A stretch of DNA of 64,000 bases from Pseudomonas sp. P8_241. GTDB lineage: Bacteria > Pseudomonadota > Gammaproteobacteria > Pseudomonadales > Pseudomonadaceae. Below are positions 34,626-43,790 of the stretch, piece after piece. The DNA is taken from contig NZ_CP125377.1 in assembly GCF_034008315.1 (NCBI RefSeq), positions 2,678,001 to 2,742,000 on the forward strand. The letters run 5' to 3'. Under the pieces are notes generated by a model, which was not told where the DNA came from, searched no databases, and saw nothing but the letters and a program-made list of their open reading frames with translations. Position numbers and translations under genes: made by a program. The number at the start of each line of letters is the position of its first letter. Within the stretch, counting starts at the first letter, position 1.

Positions 34626-35804
34626 TTACATCCGCGCCAACGCCTGCGCCAGATCAGCCCTCAAGTCCTCGACATCCTCAACCCCCACCGACAACCGCAC
34701 CAAGCCATCACCAATTCCCAGTTCTGCGCGGGTATCGGCCGGGATGGTGGCGTGGGTCATGATCGCCGGGTGTTCGATCAGGCTTTCCACGCCGCCGAGG
34801 CTTTCGGCCAGAGCGAAGATCTGCACGCTCTCAAGGAAGCGCTTGGCTCCGGCCAGGTCACTGTTGAGGTCAAGGGAGATCATTCCGCCGAAACCGCGCA
34901 TTTGCCGTTGCGCCAGTTCGTGTTGCGGGTGCGAGGGCAGGCCGGGGTAGTAAACCCGCGAGACTTGCGGTTGGCGCTCCAGCCACTGCGCCAGCTCCAT
35001 TGCGTTGCTGCAATGCCGTTCCATGCGCAGGGCCAGGGTTTTCACCCCGCGCAGGGTGAGGAAGGCGTCGAACGGGCCGGCGATGGCGCCGACGGCGTTT
35101 TGCAGGAAGCCCAGGCGCTCGGCCAGTTCGGCGTTCTGCCCGACCACGGCGATGCCGCCGATCACGTCGGAGTGACCGTTGAGGTATTTGGTGGTTGAGT
35201 GCAGCACGATGTCGAAACCCAGCTCCAGCGGGCGCTGGATCCACGGGCTGGCGAAGGTGTTGTCGGCCACGCAGATGATGCCGCGGGCGCGGCAGGTGCG
35301 GGCGATGGCGGCGAGGTCGGTGAGGCGCAGCAGCGGATTGCTCGGGGTCTCGACCATGACCATGCGGGTGTCGTCTTGCAGGGAGGCTTCGAACGCCGCC
35401 AGGTCGGTCAGGTCGACGAAGCTGAAACGGTGTCCGGCGCTGCGCTGGCGCACCTTGTCGAACAGGCGGAAGGTGCCGCCGTACAGGTCGTTGCCCGAGA
35501 CGATGTGTGAGCCGGCTTCGAGCAATTCGAGCACGGTGGAAATGCTCGCCAGCCCCGAGGCAAACGCGAAGCCCCGGGTGCCGCCCTCGAGGTCGGCCAC
35601 ACAACGTTCCAGCGCCCAGCGCGTCGGGTTGTGCGAACGCCCGTAGTCCAGGCCCTTGTGCACCCCGGGGCTCTGTTGCAGGTAGGTGGAGTTGGCGTAG
35701 ATCGGCGGCATCAGCGCCCCGGTGGACGGGTCCGGCGCTTGCCCGGCGTGAATCACCCGGGTGGCGAAACGCTGTGCCGGGGCTTCGTTGTCCTGTTGGC
35801 TCAT
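34626..35804 (-). CDS. Cystathionine gamma-lyase/synthase-family transsulfuration enzyme
   Basis: A 392-residue Cys/Met metabolism PLP enzyme. The PLP lysine lies in LHSTTKYLNGHSDV and the substrate loop in VMVETPSNPLLRLTDL. The family includes cystathionine gamma-synthase, gamma-lyase and beta-lyase, which sequence alone does not separate. Because it overlaps a cystathionine beta-synthase gene by 4 bases, gamma-lyase is the best guess, giving homocysteine-to-cysteine reverse transsulfuration in the cytoplasm. Confidence 0.85.
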   Translation of the reverse strand: MSQQDNEAPAQRFATRVIHAGQAPDPSTGALMPPIYANSTYLQQSPGVHKGLDYGRSHNPTRWALERCVADLEGGTRGFAFASGLASISTVLELLEAGSHIVSGNDLYGGTFRLFDKVRQRSAGHRFSFVDLTDLAAFEASLQDDTRMVMVETPSNPLLRLTDLAAIARTCRARGIICVADNTFASPWIQRPLELGFDIVLHSTTKYLNGHSDVIGGIAVVGQNAELAERLGFLQNAVGAIAGPFDAFLTLRGVKTLALRMERHCSNAMELAQWLERQPQVSRVYYPGLPSHPQHELAQRQMRGFGGMISLDLNSDLAGAKRFLESVQIFALAESLGGVESLIEHPAIMTHATIPADTRAELGIGDGLVRLSVGVEDVEDLRADLAQALARM

Positions 35805-37177
35805 GGCAGTGATCTCCGCAAATGGTTGAGCATGTCGGTTCGGGTGATCAGGCCGTGGAAACCTGAGGCGTCCTGGATGATCGCCACCAGACCACGGCCC
35901 AGCTCGGCTTCCAGTTCAGCCAGCGTGGCGTCGGGGGACAAAGTCTGCAGCTTATCGGTCATGGCGCTCGACACGGTCTTGCGAAAGTGCGCAACGTCTT
36001 CATGCACGCCCAGCAGGATGTCGGATTCGTCGATCACGCCGACCAGTTGCTGCCCCTTGATCAATACCGGCAGTTGCGAGACATCGGCCAGGCGCATGCG
36101 CTGGAACGCGGTGAGCAGGGTGTCGTCGGGGCCGACGCTGATCACCCGGCCATCCTCGAAGCGTCGCGCGATCAAATCGCGCAGGTCGCCGTAGTGCTTG
36201 CGTTGCAGCAGGCCCTGATCGTTCATCCACTGGTCGTTGTAGACCTTGGACAGGTAACGCGTACCGGTATCGCAGACGAAGCTCACCACCCGTTTCGGCT
36301 CGGTCTGTTCTCGGCAGTAACGCAACGCCGCCGCCAGCAAGGTGCCGGTCGACGAGCCGCCGAGAATGCCTTCGGCGCGCAACAGTTGTCGGGCGTGATC
36401 AAAGCTTTCTTCGTCGCTGATCGAATAGGCGTGGCGCACGCTGGACAGGTCGGCAATCGACGGAATGAAGTCTTCGCCAATGCCTTCCACCGCCCAGGAA
36501 CCGGGGGTGGGGAGGGTGCCGCCACGGCTGTATTCGGCCATCACCGAACCGACCGGGTCGGCCAGGACCATTTCCAGATCCGGTTGCACGCGTTTGAAAA
36601 AACGGGTCAGCCCGGTGAGGGTGCCGGCCGATCCGACACCGACGACGATAGCGTCCACATCATGCTGGGTTTGCGCCCAGATTTCGGGCGCCGTGCTGCA
36701 TTCGTGGGCCAGCGGGTTGGCGGGGTTGTTGAACTGGTCGGCGAAGAACGCATCGGGAATGTCCGCGGCCAGCCGCGCCGCGACGTCCTGGTAATACTCG
36801 GGATGGCCCTTGCCGACGTCGGAGCGGGTGATGTGCACCTCGGCGCCCATGGCCTTGAGGTGCAAGACCTTCTCGGTGGACATCTTGTCCGGCACCACCA
36901 GTACTACGCGGTAGCCCTTGGCGCGGCCGACCAGGGCCAGGCCCAGCCCGGTGTTGCCGGCGGTGGCTTCGACGATGGTGCCACTGGGCCTGAGGCGACC
37001 ATCGCGTTCGGCGGCATCGATCATCGCCAGACCGATACGGTCTTTGATCGAACCGCCAGGGTTCTGCGATTCGAGTTTGAGAAACAGCGTGCAGGGGCCG
37101 GTATCGAATCGGCTGACGCGCACCAATGGCGTGTTGCCGATGAGTTCGAGCACGGCGGGGCGAGCGTTGTCAGGCAT
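35801..37177 (-). CDS. Cystathionine beta-synthase with C-terminal CBS pair
   Basis: A 458-residue enzyme: N-terminal fold-type II PLP domain (ELIGNTPLVRV, PLP Lys45 in NPGGSIKDRIG, VEATAGNTGLGLA) followed by two CBS domains from about residue 335 to the end. It condenses serine and homocysteine; the CBS pair may bind an adenosyl ligand such as S-adenosylmethionine. The start at 37177 follows AAGGAAGTGA; the frame stays open far upstream but that part is not coding-like. It has no haem-binding N-terminal extension. Coupled to the transsulfuration gene. Confidence 0.88.
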   Translation of the reverse strand: MPDNARPAVLELIGNTPLVRVSRFDTGPCTLFLKLESQNPGGSIKDRIGLAMIDAAERDGRLRPSGTIVEATAGNTGLGLALVGRAKGYRVVLVVPDKMSTEKVLHLKAMGAEVHITRSDVGKGHPEYYQDVAARLAADIPDAFFADQFNNPANPLAHECSTAPEIWAQTQHDVDAIVVGVGSAGTLTGLTRFFKRVQPDLEMVLADPVGSVMAEYSRGGTLPTPGSWAVEGIGEDFIPSIADLSSVRHAYSISDEESFDHARQLLRAEGILGGSSTGTLLAAALRYCREQTEPKRVVSFVCDTGTRYLSKVYNDQWMNDQGLLQRKHYGDLRDLIARRFEDGRVISVGPDDTLLTAFQRMRLADVSQLPVLIKGQQLVGVIDESDILLGVHEDVAHFRKTVSSAMTDKLQTLSPDATLAELEAELGRGLVAIIQDASGFHGLITRTDMLNHLRRSLP

Positions 37178-37453
37178 GGCGTCACTTCCTTGCGCAAATT
37201 CGCACTGGGTGGACTTGGCCGGCGCTGTGCCATCAGGCGTCAATCGCCGGCATTGCATCGCTAGGACCATAGGCCGGGATCCGACCACCCGCAACCTCGC
37301 ACAGCCGACCGGTCGGCTCGACGCTTTTTCCTCGCCAGCGACCACAAAAAACATAATTTCGCTAATCCCCGGCTCCGAACAGAATGCGGCCAACACCCAG
37401 ACACCGATAGCCGCAGCAGAAGAACAACAGTGATCAGAATCGAGGCGGCAGCC

Positions 37454-38806
37454 ATGACCGACCTGAATCAAACCACCTTTCAGAAGTGCACAGCCATGAC
37501 AGTAGACAAGACCGAAATTGATACGCTTGTAGTGGGCGCCGGCCAGGCCGGCGTGGCCATGAGTGAACACCTGAGCAAGCTCGGTGTGCCTCACCTCGTT
37601 GTGGAGCGCAATCGTATCGCCGAAGCCTGGCGCACCGGTCGCTGGGATTCGCTGGTGGCCAACGGCCCTGCATGGCACGACCGCTTTCCGGGGCTGGAAT
37701 TTGACGGTCTGGACCCGGATGCCTTCGCCGGCAAAGAGCAGGTGGCTGCGTACTTCGAAGCCTATGCCCGCAAGTTCAACGCGCCGATCCGCACCGGTGT
37801 TGAAGTCAAGAAAGTGGAACGCAATGCCGACCGCCCAGGTTTTACGGTTGAAACCTCCGATGGCGTGATCGAGGCCCGGCACGTGGTGGTCGCCACTGGT
37901 CCGTTCCAGCGTCCGGCCATTCCGCCGATTGCGCCTGAAATCGCCGGCATCACCCAGATTCACTCGGCGCAATATTACAACCCGCAGCAACTGACCGAAG
38001 GTGCGGTACTGGTGATCGGCGCCGGTTCATCGGGCGTGCAGATCGCCGATGAACTGCAACGTTCCGGCAAGCAGGTCTACCTGTCGGTCGGCGCGCACGA
38101 TCGTCCGCCTCGTGCCTATCGCAACCGCGATTTTTGCTGGTGGCTGGGCGTGCTCGGCGAGTGGGATGCCGAAGCCATGCAGCCGGGCAAGGAACACGTG
38201 ACTATCGCTGTGAGCGGTGCCCGTGGCGGGCACACCGTGGACTTCCGTCGCCTGGCCCATCAAGGCATGACCCTGGTCGGCCTGACCCAGTCGTTCAACG
38301 GCGCTGTGGTGAGTTTCGAAGACAACCTCGCCGACAACATTGAACGTGGCGATGAAAACTACCTGGCGCTGCTCGACAAGGCCGATGCCTACATCGAACG
38401 CAACGGCCTCGACCTGCCGCTGGAGCCTGAAGCCCGCGCCATGCTGGCGGACCCGGACTGTGTGACCCATCCAATCCTTGAACTGGACCTGCTCAAGGCC
38501 GGCGTCACCACCATCATCTGGGCTACCGGTTACTCCACCGATTACAGCTGGCTGAAAGTCGACGCCTTCAAGGACAACGGCAAGCCACAGCATCAGCGCG
38601 GTGTGTCCTCCGAGTCAGGCGTGTATTTCGTTGGCCTGCCATGGCAATCCCGTCGCGGTTCCGCGTTTATCTGGGGCGTTTGGCACGACGCCAAGCACAT
38701 CGCCGACCACATCGTTAAGCAGCACACCTATCTCGACTATCGGGATGCGACCCAGCGCCAAGCCGCCGCCCCTGTTCAGAAAGCCAGCCTCATGGGAGTT
38801 CGTTGA
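37454..38806 (+). CDS. FMO-like flavin-dependent monooxygenase
   Basis: A flavoprotein of about 450 residues with an FAD motif VVGAGQAGVAMSEHL near the N-terminus and an NAD(P)H motif VIGAGSSGVQIADEL in the middle; GITQIHSAQYY is an altered version of the FMO fingerprint. Related proteins hydroxylate amines, ketones or indole-pyruvate-like substrates. Start choice: ATG 37454 after GAGGCGG; ATG 37496 is also plausible. It opens a five-gene run with RidA, DUF1028, an M20 deacylase and a binding protein, so it likely oxygenates a nitrogenous substrate. It ends one base into the RidA start. Confidence 0.78.
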   Translation: MTDLNQTTFQKCTAMTVDKTEIDTLVVGAGQAGVAMSEHLSKLGVPHLVVERNRIAEAWRTGRWDSLVANGPAWHDRFPGLEFDGLDPDAFAGKEQVAAYFEAYARKFNAPIRTGVEVKKVERNADRPGFTVETSDGVIEARHVVVATGPFQRPAIPPIAPEIAGITQIHSAQYYNPQQLTEGAVLVIGAGSSGVQIADELQRSGKQVYLSVGAHDRPPRAYRNRDFCWWLGVLGEWDAEAMQPGKEHVTIAVSGARGGHTVDFRRLAHQGMTLVGLTQSFNGAVVSFEDNLADNIERGDENYLALLDKADAYIERNGLDLPLEPEARAMLADPDCVTHPILELDLLKAGVTTIIWATGYSTDYSWLKVDAFKDNGKPQHQRGVSSESGVYFVGLPWQSRRGSAFIWGVWHDAKHIADHIVKQHTYLDYRDATQRQAAAPVQKASLMGVR

Positions 38807-39216
38807 TGCCTACTCATACCCGCATCCGCATGTTCAATACCAAAGACACCTACCCGAACCAGACGCTCGACAACGACCTGTGCCAGGCCGTGCGCGCCGG
38901 CAACACGGTGTATGTGCGCGGTCAGGTCGGCACCGACTTCAACGGTCAACTGGTGGGTCTTGGTGATCCACGCGCCCAGGCCGAGCAGGCCATGCGCAAC
39001 GTCAAGCAATTGCTGGAGGAGGCGGGCAGCGACCTGAGCCACATCGTCAAGACCACCACCTACCTGATCGACCCGCGCTACCGCGAGCCGGTGTACCAGG
39101 AAGTCGGCAAGTGGCTCAAGGGCGTGTTCCCGATTTCCACCGGGCTGGTGGTCAGCGCCCTTGGCCAGCCGCAGTGGCTGATGGAAATCGATGTGATCGC
39201 TGTTATCCCTGAATAA
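38806..39216 (+). CDS. RidA-family (YjgF/YER057c/UK114) protein
   Basis: A 136-residue RidA-family protein (AVRAGNTVYVRGQVGTDFNG, EQAMRNVKQLLEEAGSDL, HIVKTTTYLIDPRYREPVY). RidA proteins hydrolyse reactive enamines or imines, or act as amidohydrolases in nitrogen-compound breakdown. The arginine used for 2-aminoacrylate deaminase activity is not in the classical context, so a catabolic Rid subfamily is more likely. TGATG overlap couples it to the FMO gene; the next gene is 10 bp away. Confidence 0.88.
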   Translation: MPTHTRIRMFNTKDTYPNQTLDNDLCQAVRAGNTVYVRGQVGTDFNGQLVGLGDPRAQAEQAMRNVKQLLEEAGSDLSHIVKTTTYLIDPRYREPVYQEVGKWLKGVFPISTGLVVSALGQPQWLMEIDVIAVIPE

Positions 39217-39226
39217 GGAATTGGCC

Positions 39227-39901
39227 ATGACTTTTTCCATCGTGGGTCGCTGCGCCGAAACCGGCCAGCTGGGCATTGCCATCAGCTCTTCGAGCATTGC
39301 CGTTGGCGCGCGTTGCCCTTGGTTGCGGGCCGGTGTCGGCGCAGTGTCGAGCCAGAACATCACGCTGCCGGCCCTCGGCCCGCAGATCCTCGATGAACTG
39401 GCCAGCGGCTCTGCGCCGCCCCAGGCGCTGGACCACTCGTTGACCCGTAACGGCTACAGCCAGTATCGGCAGGTGGCAGTGGTCGATGCCCAGGGTCGTA
39501 CGGCGGTGTTCAGCGGCAATCAGGCGTTGGGCATCAATAACGCCGTGGCCGGTGACCAATGCGTGGCGGCCGGCAACTTGCTGGCCAACAGTGGGGTGAT
39601 CGAGGCGATGGTCGCGGCCTTCGAAAACAGCGAAGGCTGTCTTGCCACCCGGCTGATGAACGCTTTGCAGGCCGGGCAAGACGCTGGTGGTGAAGCCGGT
39701 GCGGTGCACTCGGCAGCCATGTCGGTGGTGGGTGACCTGACCTGGCCAATCGTCGACCTGCGTGTGGACTGGGCCGAGGAAAATCCGATTGGCGAGCTGG
39801 GCAAACTGTGGAAAGCCTACGAGCCGCAGCTTCAGGATTACCTGACCCGCGCCCTCAATCCGACCCTGGCACCGAGCTATGGAGTGCCCGGCGATGAGTG
39901 A
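39227..39901 (+). CDS. DUF1028 (Ntn-hydrolase-like) protein
   Basis: A 224-residue DUF1028 protein: N-terminal TFSIVGRCAETGQLGIAISS, then GARCPWLRAGVGAVSSQN and a middle block NQALGINNAVAGDQCVAAGN. The family has an Ntn-hydrolase-like look and is often found with RidA proteins and amidohydrolases in catabolic operons, but its reaction is unknown to me. The start at ATG 39227 follows AAGGAA. It overlaps the deacylase gene by 8 bases. Confidence 0.85.
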   Translation: MTFSIVGRCAETGQLGIAISSSSIAVGARCPWLRAGVGAVSSQNITLPALGPQILDELASGSAPPQALDHSLTRNGYSQYRQVAVVDAQGRTAVFSGNQALGINNAVAGDQCVAAGNLLANSGVIEAMVAAFENSEGCLATRLMNALQAGQDAGGEAGAVHSAAMSVVGDLTWPIVDLRVDWAEENPIGELGKLWKAYEPQLQDYLTRALNPTLAPSYGVPGDE

Positions 39902-41063
39902 GTTGCGCAGCCGCGCCATGCTTGCGCGGTTGATCGGGTTCGCCACGGTCAGCCGTGATTCGAACCTGGCGCTGATCGAATACGTGCGTGACTACCTGCA
40001 CGAACTGGGTGTGGATTGCGAACTGATCTACAACACCGAGCGGACCAAGGCCAACCTGTTGGCCACGGTCGGCCCGAGGGTGGTCGGTGGCATCGTGCTG
40101 TCCGGGCACACCGACGTGGTCCCGGTGGACGGTCAGGCATGGACGGTTGAACCGTTCAGCCTGAGCGAGGCGAATGGCAAGTTGTTCGGGCGCGGCACCG
40201 CCGATATGAAAGGGTATCTGGCGTCTGTCCTGGCGGCCGTGCCGATGTTTCTCGCCAGCCCTTTGAAGCGCCCTGTGCATCTGGCGTTTTCCTACGACGA
40301 GGAGGTCGGCTGCCTCGGTGTGCGCAGCTTGCTGCAAGTGCTGCCCCAGCGCATTCCGGCACCGGCCATGTGTTTGATCGGCGAGCCGACCGAGCTCAAA
40401 CCGGTGCTCGGGCACAAGGGCAAACTGGCGATGCGTTGCCATGTTCACGGTGCGCCGTGCCATTCGGCCTACGCGCCTTATGGGGTGAACGCCATCGAGC
40501 AGGCTGCTCGGCTGATCGGTCGGTTGGGTGAAATCGGCACACGCCTGGCGCAACCGCAGCATCACGACGAGCGCTTCGATCCGGCGTATTCGACGGTGCA
40601 GGTCGGCGTGATAAACGGTGGGACGGCATTGAACATCGTGCCCGAGAACTGCCGCTTTGATTTCGAAGTGCGCGCCTTGCCGGACTTTGCCCCGCAAGCG
40701 GTCGCCGATGAACTGCAAACCTATGCCGAGCAAACCTTGCTGCCGGCGATGCAGGCGGTAAAAGCCGACACCTCGATTCGCTTTGAAAAGATCTGCGCCT
40801 ATCCGGGGCTGGCAACACCTGCCGACAGCGCGGCGGCCCGTTTGATTGCGCAACTGTGCGGCAGCGATGACTTCAGCACGGTCGCGTTTGGCACCGAAGG
40901 CGGGCTGTTCGATCAGGCCGGCATTCCTTCGGTGGTCTGCGGTCCCGGCAGCATGGACCAGGGGCACAAGCCCGATGAATTTGTCAGCGTCGAACAGATG
41001 GCCGCGTGTGACCTCCTGATGGATCGCCTCGCAACGTTTTTGAGTGAGCACAACGACAGATAA
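39894..41063 (+). CDS. M20-family deacylase (acetylornithine-deacetylase-like)
   Basis: A 389-residue metallohydrolase of the M20/ArgE family. Metal-binding motifs are intact: SGHTDVVPVDG, GRGTADMKGY, and the catalytic acid pair in SYDEEVGCLGV. It cleaves N-acyl bonds of amino acids or polyamine-like substrates. In this operon it probably hydrolyses an acylated nitrogen compound rather than making ornithine. The start at 39894 follows GGAG. 35 bp separates it from the binding-protein gene. Confidence 0.88.
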   Translation: MSELRSRAMLARLIGFATVSRDSNLALIEYVRDYLHELGVDCELIYNTERTKANLLATVGPRVVGGIVLSGHTDVVPVDGQAWTVEPFSLSEANGKLFGRGTADMKGYLASVLAAVPMFLASPLKRPVHLAFSYDEEVGCLGVRSLLQVLPQRIPAPAMCLIGEPTELKPVLGHKGKLAMRCHVHGAPCHSAYAPYGVNAIEQAARLIGRLGEIGTRLAQPQHHDERFDPAYSTVQVGVINGGTALNIVPENCRFDFEVRALPDFAPQAVADELQTYAEQTLLPAMQAVKADTSIRFEKICAYPGLATPADSAAARLIAQLCGSDDFSTVAFGTEGGLFDQAGIPSVVCGPGSMDQGHKPDEFVSVEQMAACDLLMDRLATFLSEHNDR

Positions 41064-41098
41064 CAACAATGGGTCGACCAGGCCCGAGGAAGCGATCC

Positions 41099-42139
41099 AT
41101 GTCCAGATCCTTGCGTTACAGTGTTCCGTTTGCCCTGGCGCTGTTGAGCGGCAGTGTGCTCGCGGCGCCCCAGAGCCTTACGGTGATTTCCTTCGGCGGT
41201 GCCACCAAACAGGCCCAGGATAAGGCCTATTTCCAGCCCTTCAACGCCAGCGGCGCAGGCAACATCGTGGCCGGTGAGTACAACGGCGAATTGTCGAAGA
41301 TCAAGGCGATGGTCTCGGCCGGTCACACCAGTTGGGACGTGGTCGAAGTCGAAAGCCCGGAGCTGTTGCGCGGTTGCGAGGAAGGCTTGTTCGAGAAGCT
41401 GGACGCAGGGCGCTTTGGAGATGCCGCGAATTTCGTGCCCGGTGCGCTGACCGAATGCGGGGTGGCGACCTATGTCTGGTCAATGGTCATGGCCTATGAC
41501 CAGAGCAAACAGGCCAAGGCGCCGCAATCCTGGGCGGACTTCTGGAACGTGGCTGACTTCCCGGGCAAGCGCGGTTTGCGCAAGAGCGCCAAGTACACGC
41601 TGGAAATTGCTTTGCTGGCTGACGGTGTCAAAGCGGACGACATCTACAAGGTCCTGAATACCCCGCAAGGCGTGACGCGGGCTTTCGCCAAGCTCGACCA
41701 GATCAAGCCGAATATCCAGTGGTGGGAGGCGGGTGCCCAACCGGCGCAGTGGCTGATTGCCGGCGACGTGGTGATGAGCGCGGCCTACAACGGCCGGATC
41801 GCCTCGGCGCAAAAGGAAGGCATGGAACTGAGCATCGTCTGGCCGCAAAGCCTGTACGACCCGGAATACTGGGCGGTGGTCAAGGGCACGCCGAACAAGG
41901 CACTGGCCGAAGACTTCATCGCATTTGCCAGCCAGCCGCAAACGCAAAAAGTCTTTTCGCAAACCATCCCGTACGGCCCGGTGCATCGCCAGACCCTGCC
42001 GTTGCTGCCCAAGGACGTGCAGGAACAACTGCCGACCGCCGAAGCCAACCTGGCCGGTGCCCGTGCCGTGGATGCCGAGTTCTGGGTCGACCATGGCGAG
42101 GAGCTTGAACAGCGCTTCAACGCCTGGGCTGCGCGCTGA
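41099..42139 (+). CDS. Polyamine-type ABC substrate-binding protein (orphan)
   Basis: A 346-residue periplasmic binding protein with signal peptide MSRSLRYSVPFALALLSGSV cut near ALAA. The mature part has PotD/PotF-like features (LTVISFGGATKQAQ, NIVAGEYNGELSKIKAMV, SWDVVEVESPEL). The start at 41099 follows GAGGAAG. No permease or ATPase gene adjoins; the only full set starts at 48907, so it may share those components. A lone binding protein at the end of a catabolic operon suggests uptake of that operon's substrate. Confidence 0.85.
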   Translation: MSRSLRYSVPFALALLSGSVLAAPQSLTVISFGGATKQAQDKAYFQPFNASGAGNIVAGEYNGELSKIKAMVSAGHTSWDVVEVESPELLRGCEEGLFEKLDAGRFGDAANFVPGALTECGVATYVWSMVMAYDQSKQAKAPQSWADFWNVADFPGKRGLRKSAKYTLEIALLADGVKADDIYKVLNTPQGVTRAFAKLDQIKPNIQWWEAGAQPAQWLIAGDVVMSAAYNGRIASAQKEGMELSIVWPQSLYDPEYWAVVKGTPNKALAEDFIAFASQPQTQKVFSQTIPYGPVHRQTLPLLPKDVQEQLPTAEANLAGARAVDAEFWVDHGEELEQRFNAWAAR

Positions 42140-42363
42140 TACGACGGTCGTGTAGCAACATGGGACCCTGTGGGAACGGGCCTGCCCGCGATGAGGTCGT
42201 CAGCATCAACATCCTGGTTGACTGACACGCCGGGGAACTGAGTCGGCGCCATAAAAAACCAATCGGATTGAATTGTGGTGCAAGTCGGGATGGCCGTTTG
42301 TCGGGCGTATGGTTATGCTCAGCGAGTTTGCAAACGCCAATGATAAACAACCACAGTGAAGCC

Positions 42364-43413
42364 ATGAGCCAATCCGAGACGCGTGCGACTGTTCTAGCGC
42401 TGTATCCAGAAGACTCCCGAGAGGCGGCGGCATTGCTCAAGCAGGCAGTGCCGCTGATGGTTCGTCACAACATTGCGCCCAATCCGGTGCACTACGCGCT
42501 CTGGTACACCTACAGCAAAGGCCAGGAACCCGAGCTCAATCGGCATCTGGACCGGGTGCTCAACGATTTCGATTACTTCCCGCCAGAGTCCGCCACCAGG
42601 CTGTTTCGCGAATACATCATTCGCGATGAGCTGGCGGACGCCCGCTCCGGGCAGCAGGAAGCGATCAACCTGGTCGACGACATGGAGCGCGATGTATCGC
42701 GCAGCGTGAAGGGCAACCAGAACTTCCAGGCCAGCCTTGGCCAATTCCTGCAAATGCTCGAAGAGCCTGCGAGCGAGCGCTTGCCAAGCATTCTGATCCA
42801 GTTGCAGCAGAGCACCCGGCTCATGCAGGGTCAGCAGGAACATTTCCTCGCGCAATTGCAATCGGCGCAGCATGAAATCAAAACCCTGCGCGACAAGCTC
42901 GAGCGTGCGCAGCTGGCGGCAACGCTCGATGGCCTGACCGAACTGTTCAACCGCGCCACCTTCAATCGCAAGCTGGAGCAGGCATTGAGCAAAGCGCCCA
43001 AAGGCGTTGCACTGGTGATACTGGATATCGACCACTTCAAGCAGTTCAATGATCAATACGGCCATCCGCTGGGCGACCGGGTTCTGCAGCACGTCGCCCA
43101 CGTGTTGCGCGAGGCGCTGCCAGCCGAAGCGATTGCAGCGCGATACGGCGGTGAAGAGTTCTGCGTGGTGCTCAACGATTGCCAGGATCTGGCCAGCGCG
43201 GCGGCTTTCGCCGAGCGGTTGCGCTTGAAGATCCAGTCGCTGCGGGTCAAGGCCCGAGGCACCAACACCGTGCTGGACACCATCACCGCTTCATTCGGCG
43301 TGGCCCACGCTCAGCCCGGCGACTATCCGGAAAGCCTGCTGACCCGCGCCGATGACGCGCTGTATCAGGCCAAGCGCAACGGGCGTAATCAGGTACGCCA
43401 GTCGTCTGAGTGA
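42364..43413 (+). CDS. GGDEF-domain diguanylate cyclase
   Basis: A 349-residue protein with an alpha-helical N-terminal half (about residues 1-170, partly coiled coil near HFLAQLQSAQHEIKTLRDKL) and a C-terminal GGDEF domain with active-site RYGGEEF and ILDIDHFKQFNDQYGHP. It should make cyclic-di-GMP from GTP. The inhibitory I-site RxxD before GGEEF is absent. The start at 42364 has only a weak Shine-Dalgarno; ATG 42340 would add eight residues. It is flanked by the catabolic genes and its signal is unknown. Confidence 0.87.
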   Translation: MSQSETRATVLALYPEDSREAAALLKQAVPLMVRHNIAPNPVHYALWYTYSKGQEPELNRHLDRVLNDFDYFPPESATRLFREYIIRDELADARSGQQEAINLVDDMERDVSRSVKGNQNFQASLGQFLQMLEEPASERLPSILIQLQQSTRLMQGQQEHFLAQLQSAQHEIKTLRDKLERAQLAATLDGLTELFNRATFNRKLEQALSKAPKGVALVILDIDHFKQFNDQYGHPLGDRVLQHVAHVLREALPAEAIAARYGGEEFCVVLNDCQDLASAAAFAERLRLKIQSLRVKARGTNTVLDTITASFGVAHAQPGDYPESLLTRADDALYQAKRNGRNQVRQSSE

Positions 43414-43417
43414 CCTG

Positions 43418-43777
43418 TCACCCGAGAATGAAATACACCTTGCGCACCGGCGTGAGGTTTTCCCACGTGCCATTGAAACCACTGGCCACCACAAACGAAT
43501 CGCCTGCTGTGAAGGTGCGGCTGACACCCTCGGCGTCGGTCAGGCGCACCGTACCTTCGAGGATGTGGCAAAGCTCATCGTAATCGCACTGACAGCGCTC
43601 CAGATGCGGGCCGGCTTCCCAGAGGCCGGCCACCGCGTTTTTCTCGGGCTGGACAAAGTGCCGCCAACTCCTGCTGTGGTAAGGCACGTCGACCACGGCC
43701 GGGTCGTTGATCTCGGTTTCACGGGGGACAAGGTCGCTGGCGAAGTCGATGACGTGCCGGGGCAGGGCTGTGGACAT
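43418..43777 (-). CDS. Small cupin protein (DUF861-like), first of three
   Basis: A 119-residue single cupin (WEAGPHLERCQCDYDELCHILEGTV... then FTAGDSFVVASGFNGTWE). The DELCHILEG block matches those in the two cupins at 52951 and 53466. Such cupins act on small amino or ureido compounds or sense them. It starts at 43777 after GGAGAA, 13 bp downstream of the amine-oxidase-like gene in the same operon. Reaction unknown. Confidence 0.82.
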   Translation of the reverse strand: MSTALPRHVIDFASDLVPRETEINDPAVVDVPYHSRSWRHFVQPEKNAVAGLWEAGPHLERCQCDYDELCHILEGTVRLTDAEGVSRTFTAGDSFVVASGFNGTWENLTPVRKVYFILG

Positions 43778-43790
43778 GGGGTTCTCCGGG

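Noticed and set aside
37454..38806. YUCCA-type indole-3-pyruvate monooxygenase making auxin
   Set aside because: The fold is related, but the FMO fingerprint is altered and the operon partners point to nitrogen-compound breakdown; a link to IAA synthesis would be guesswork.
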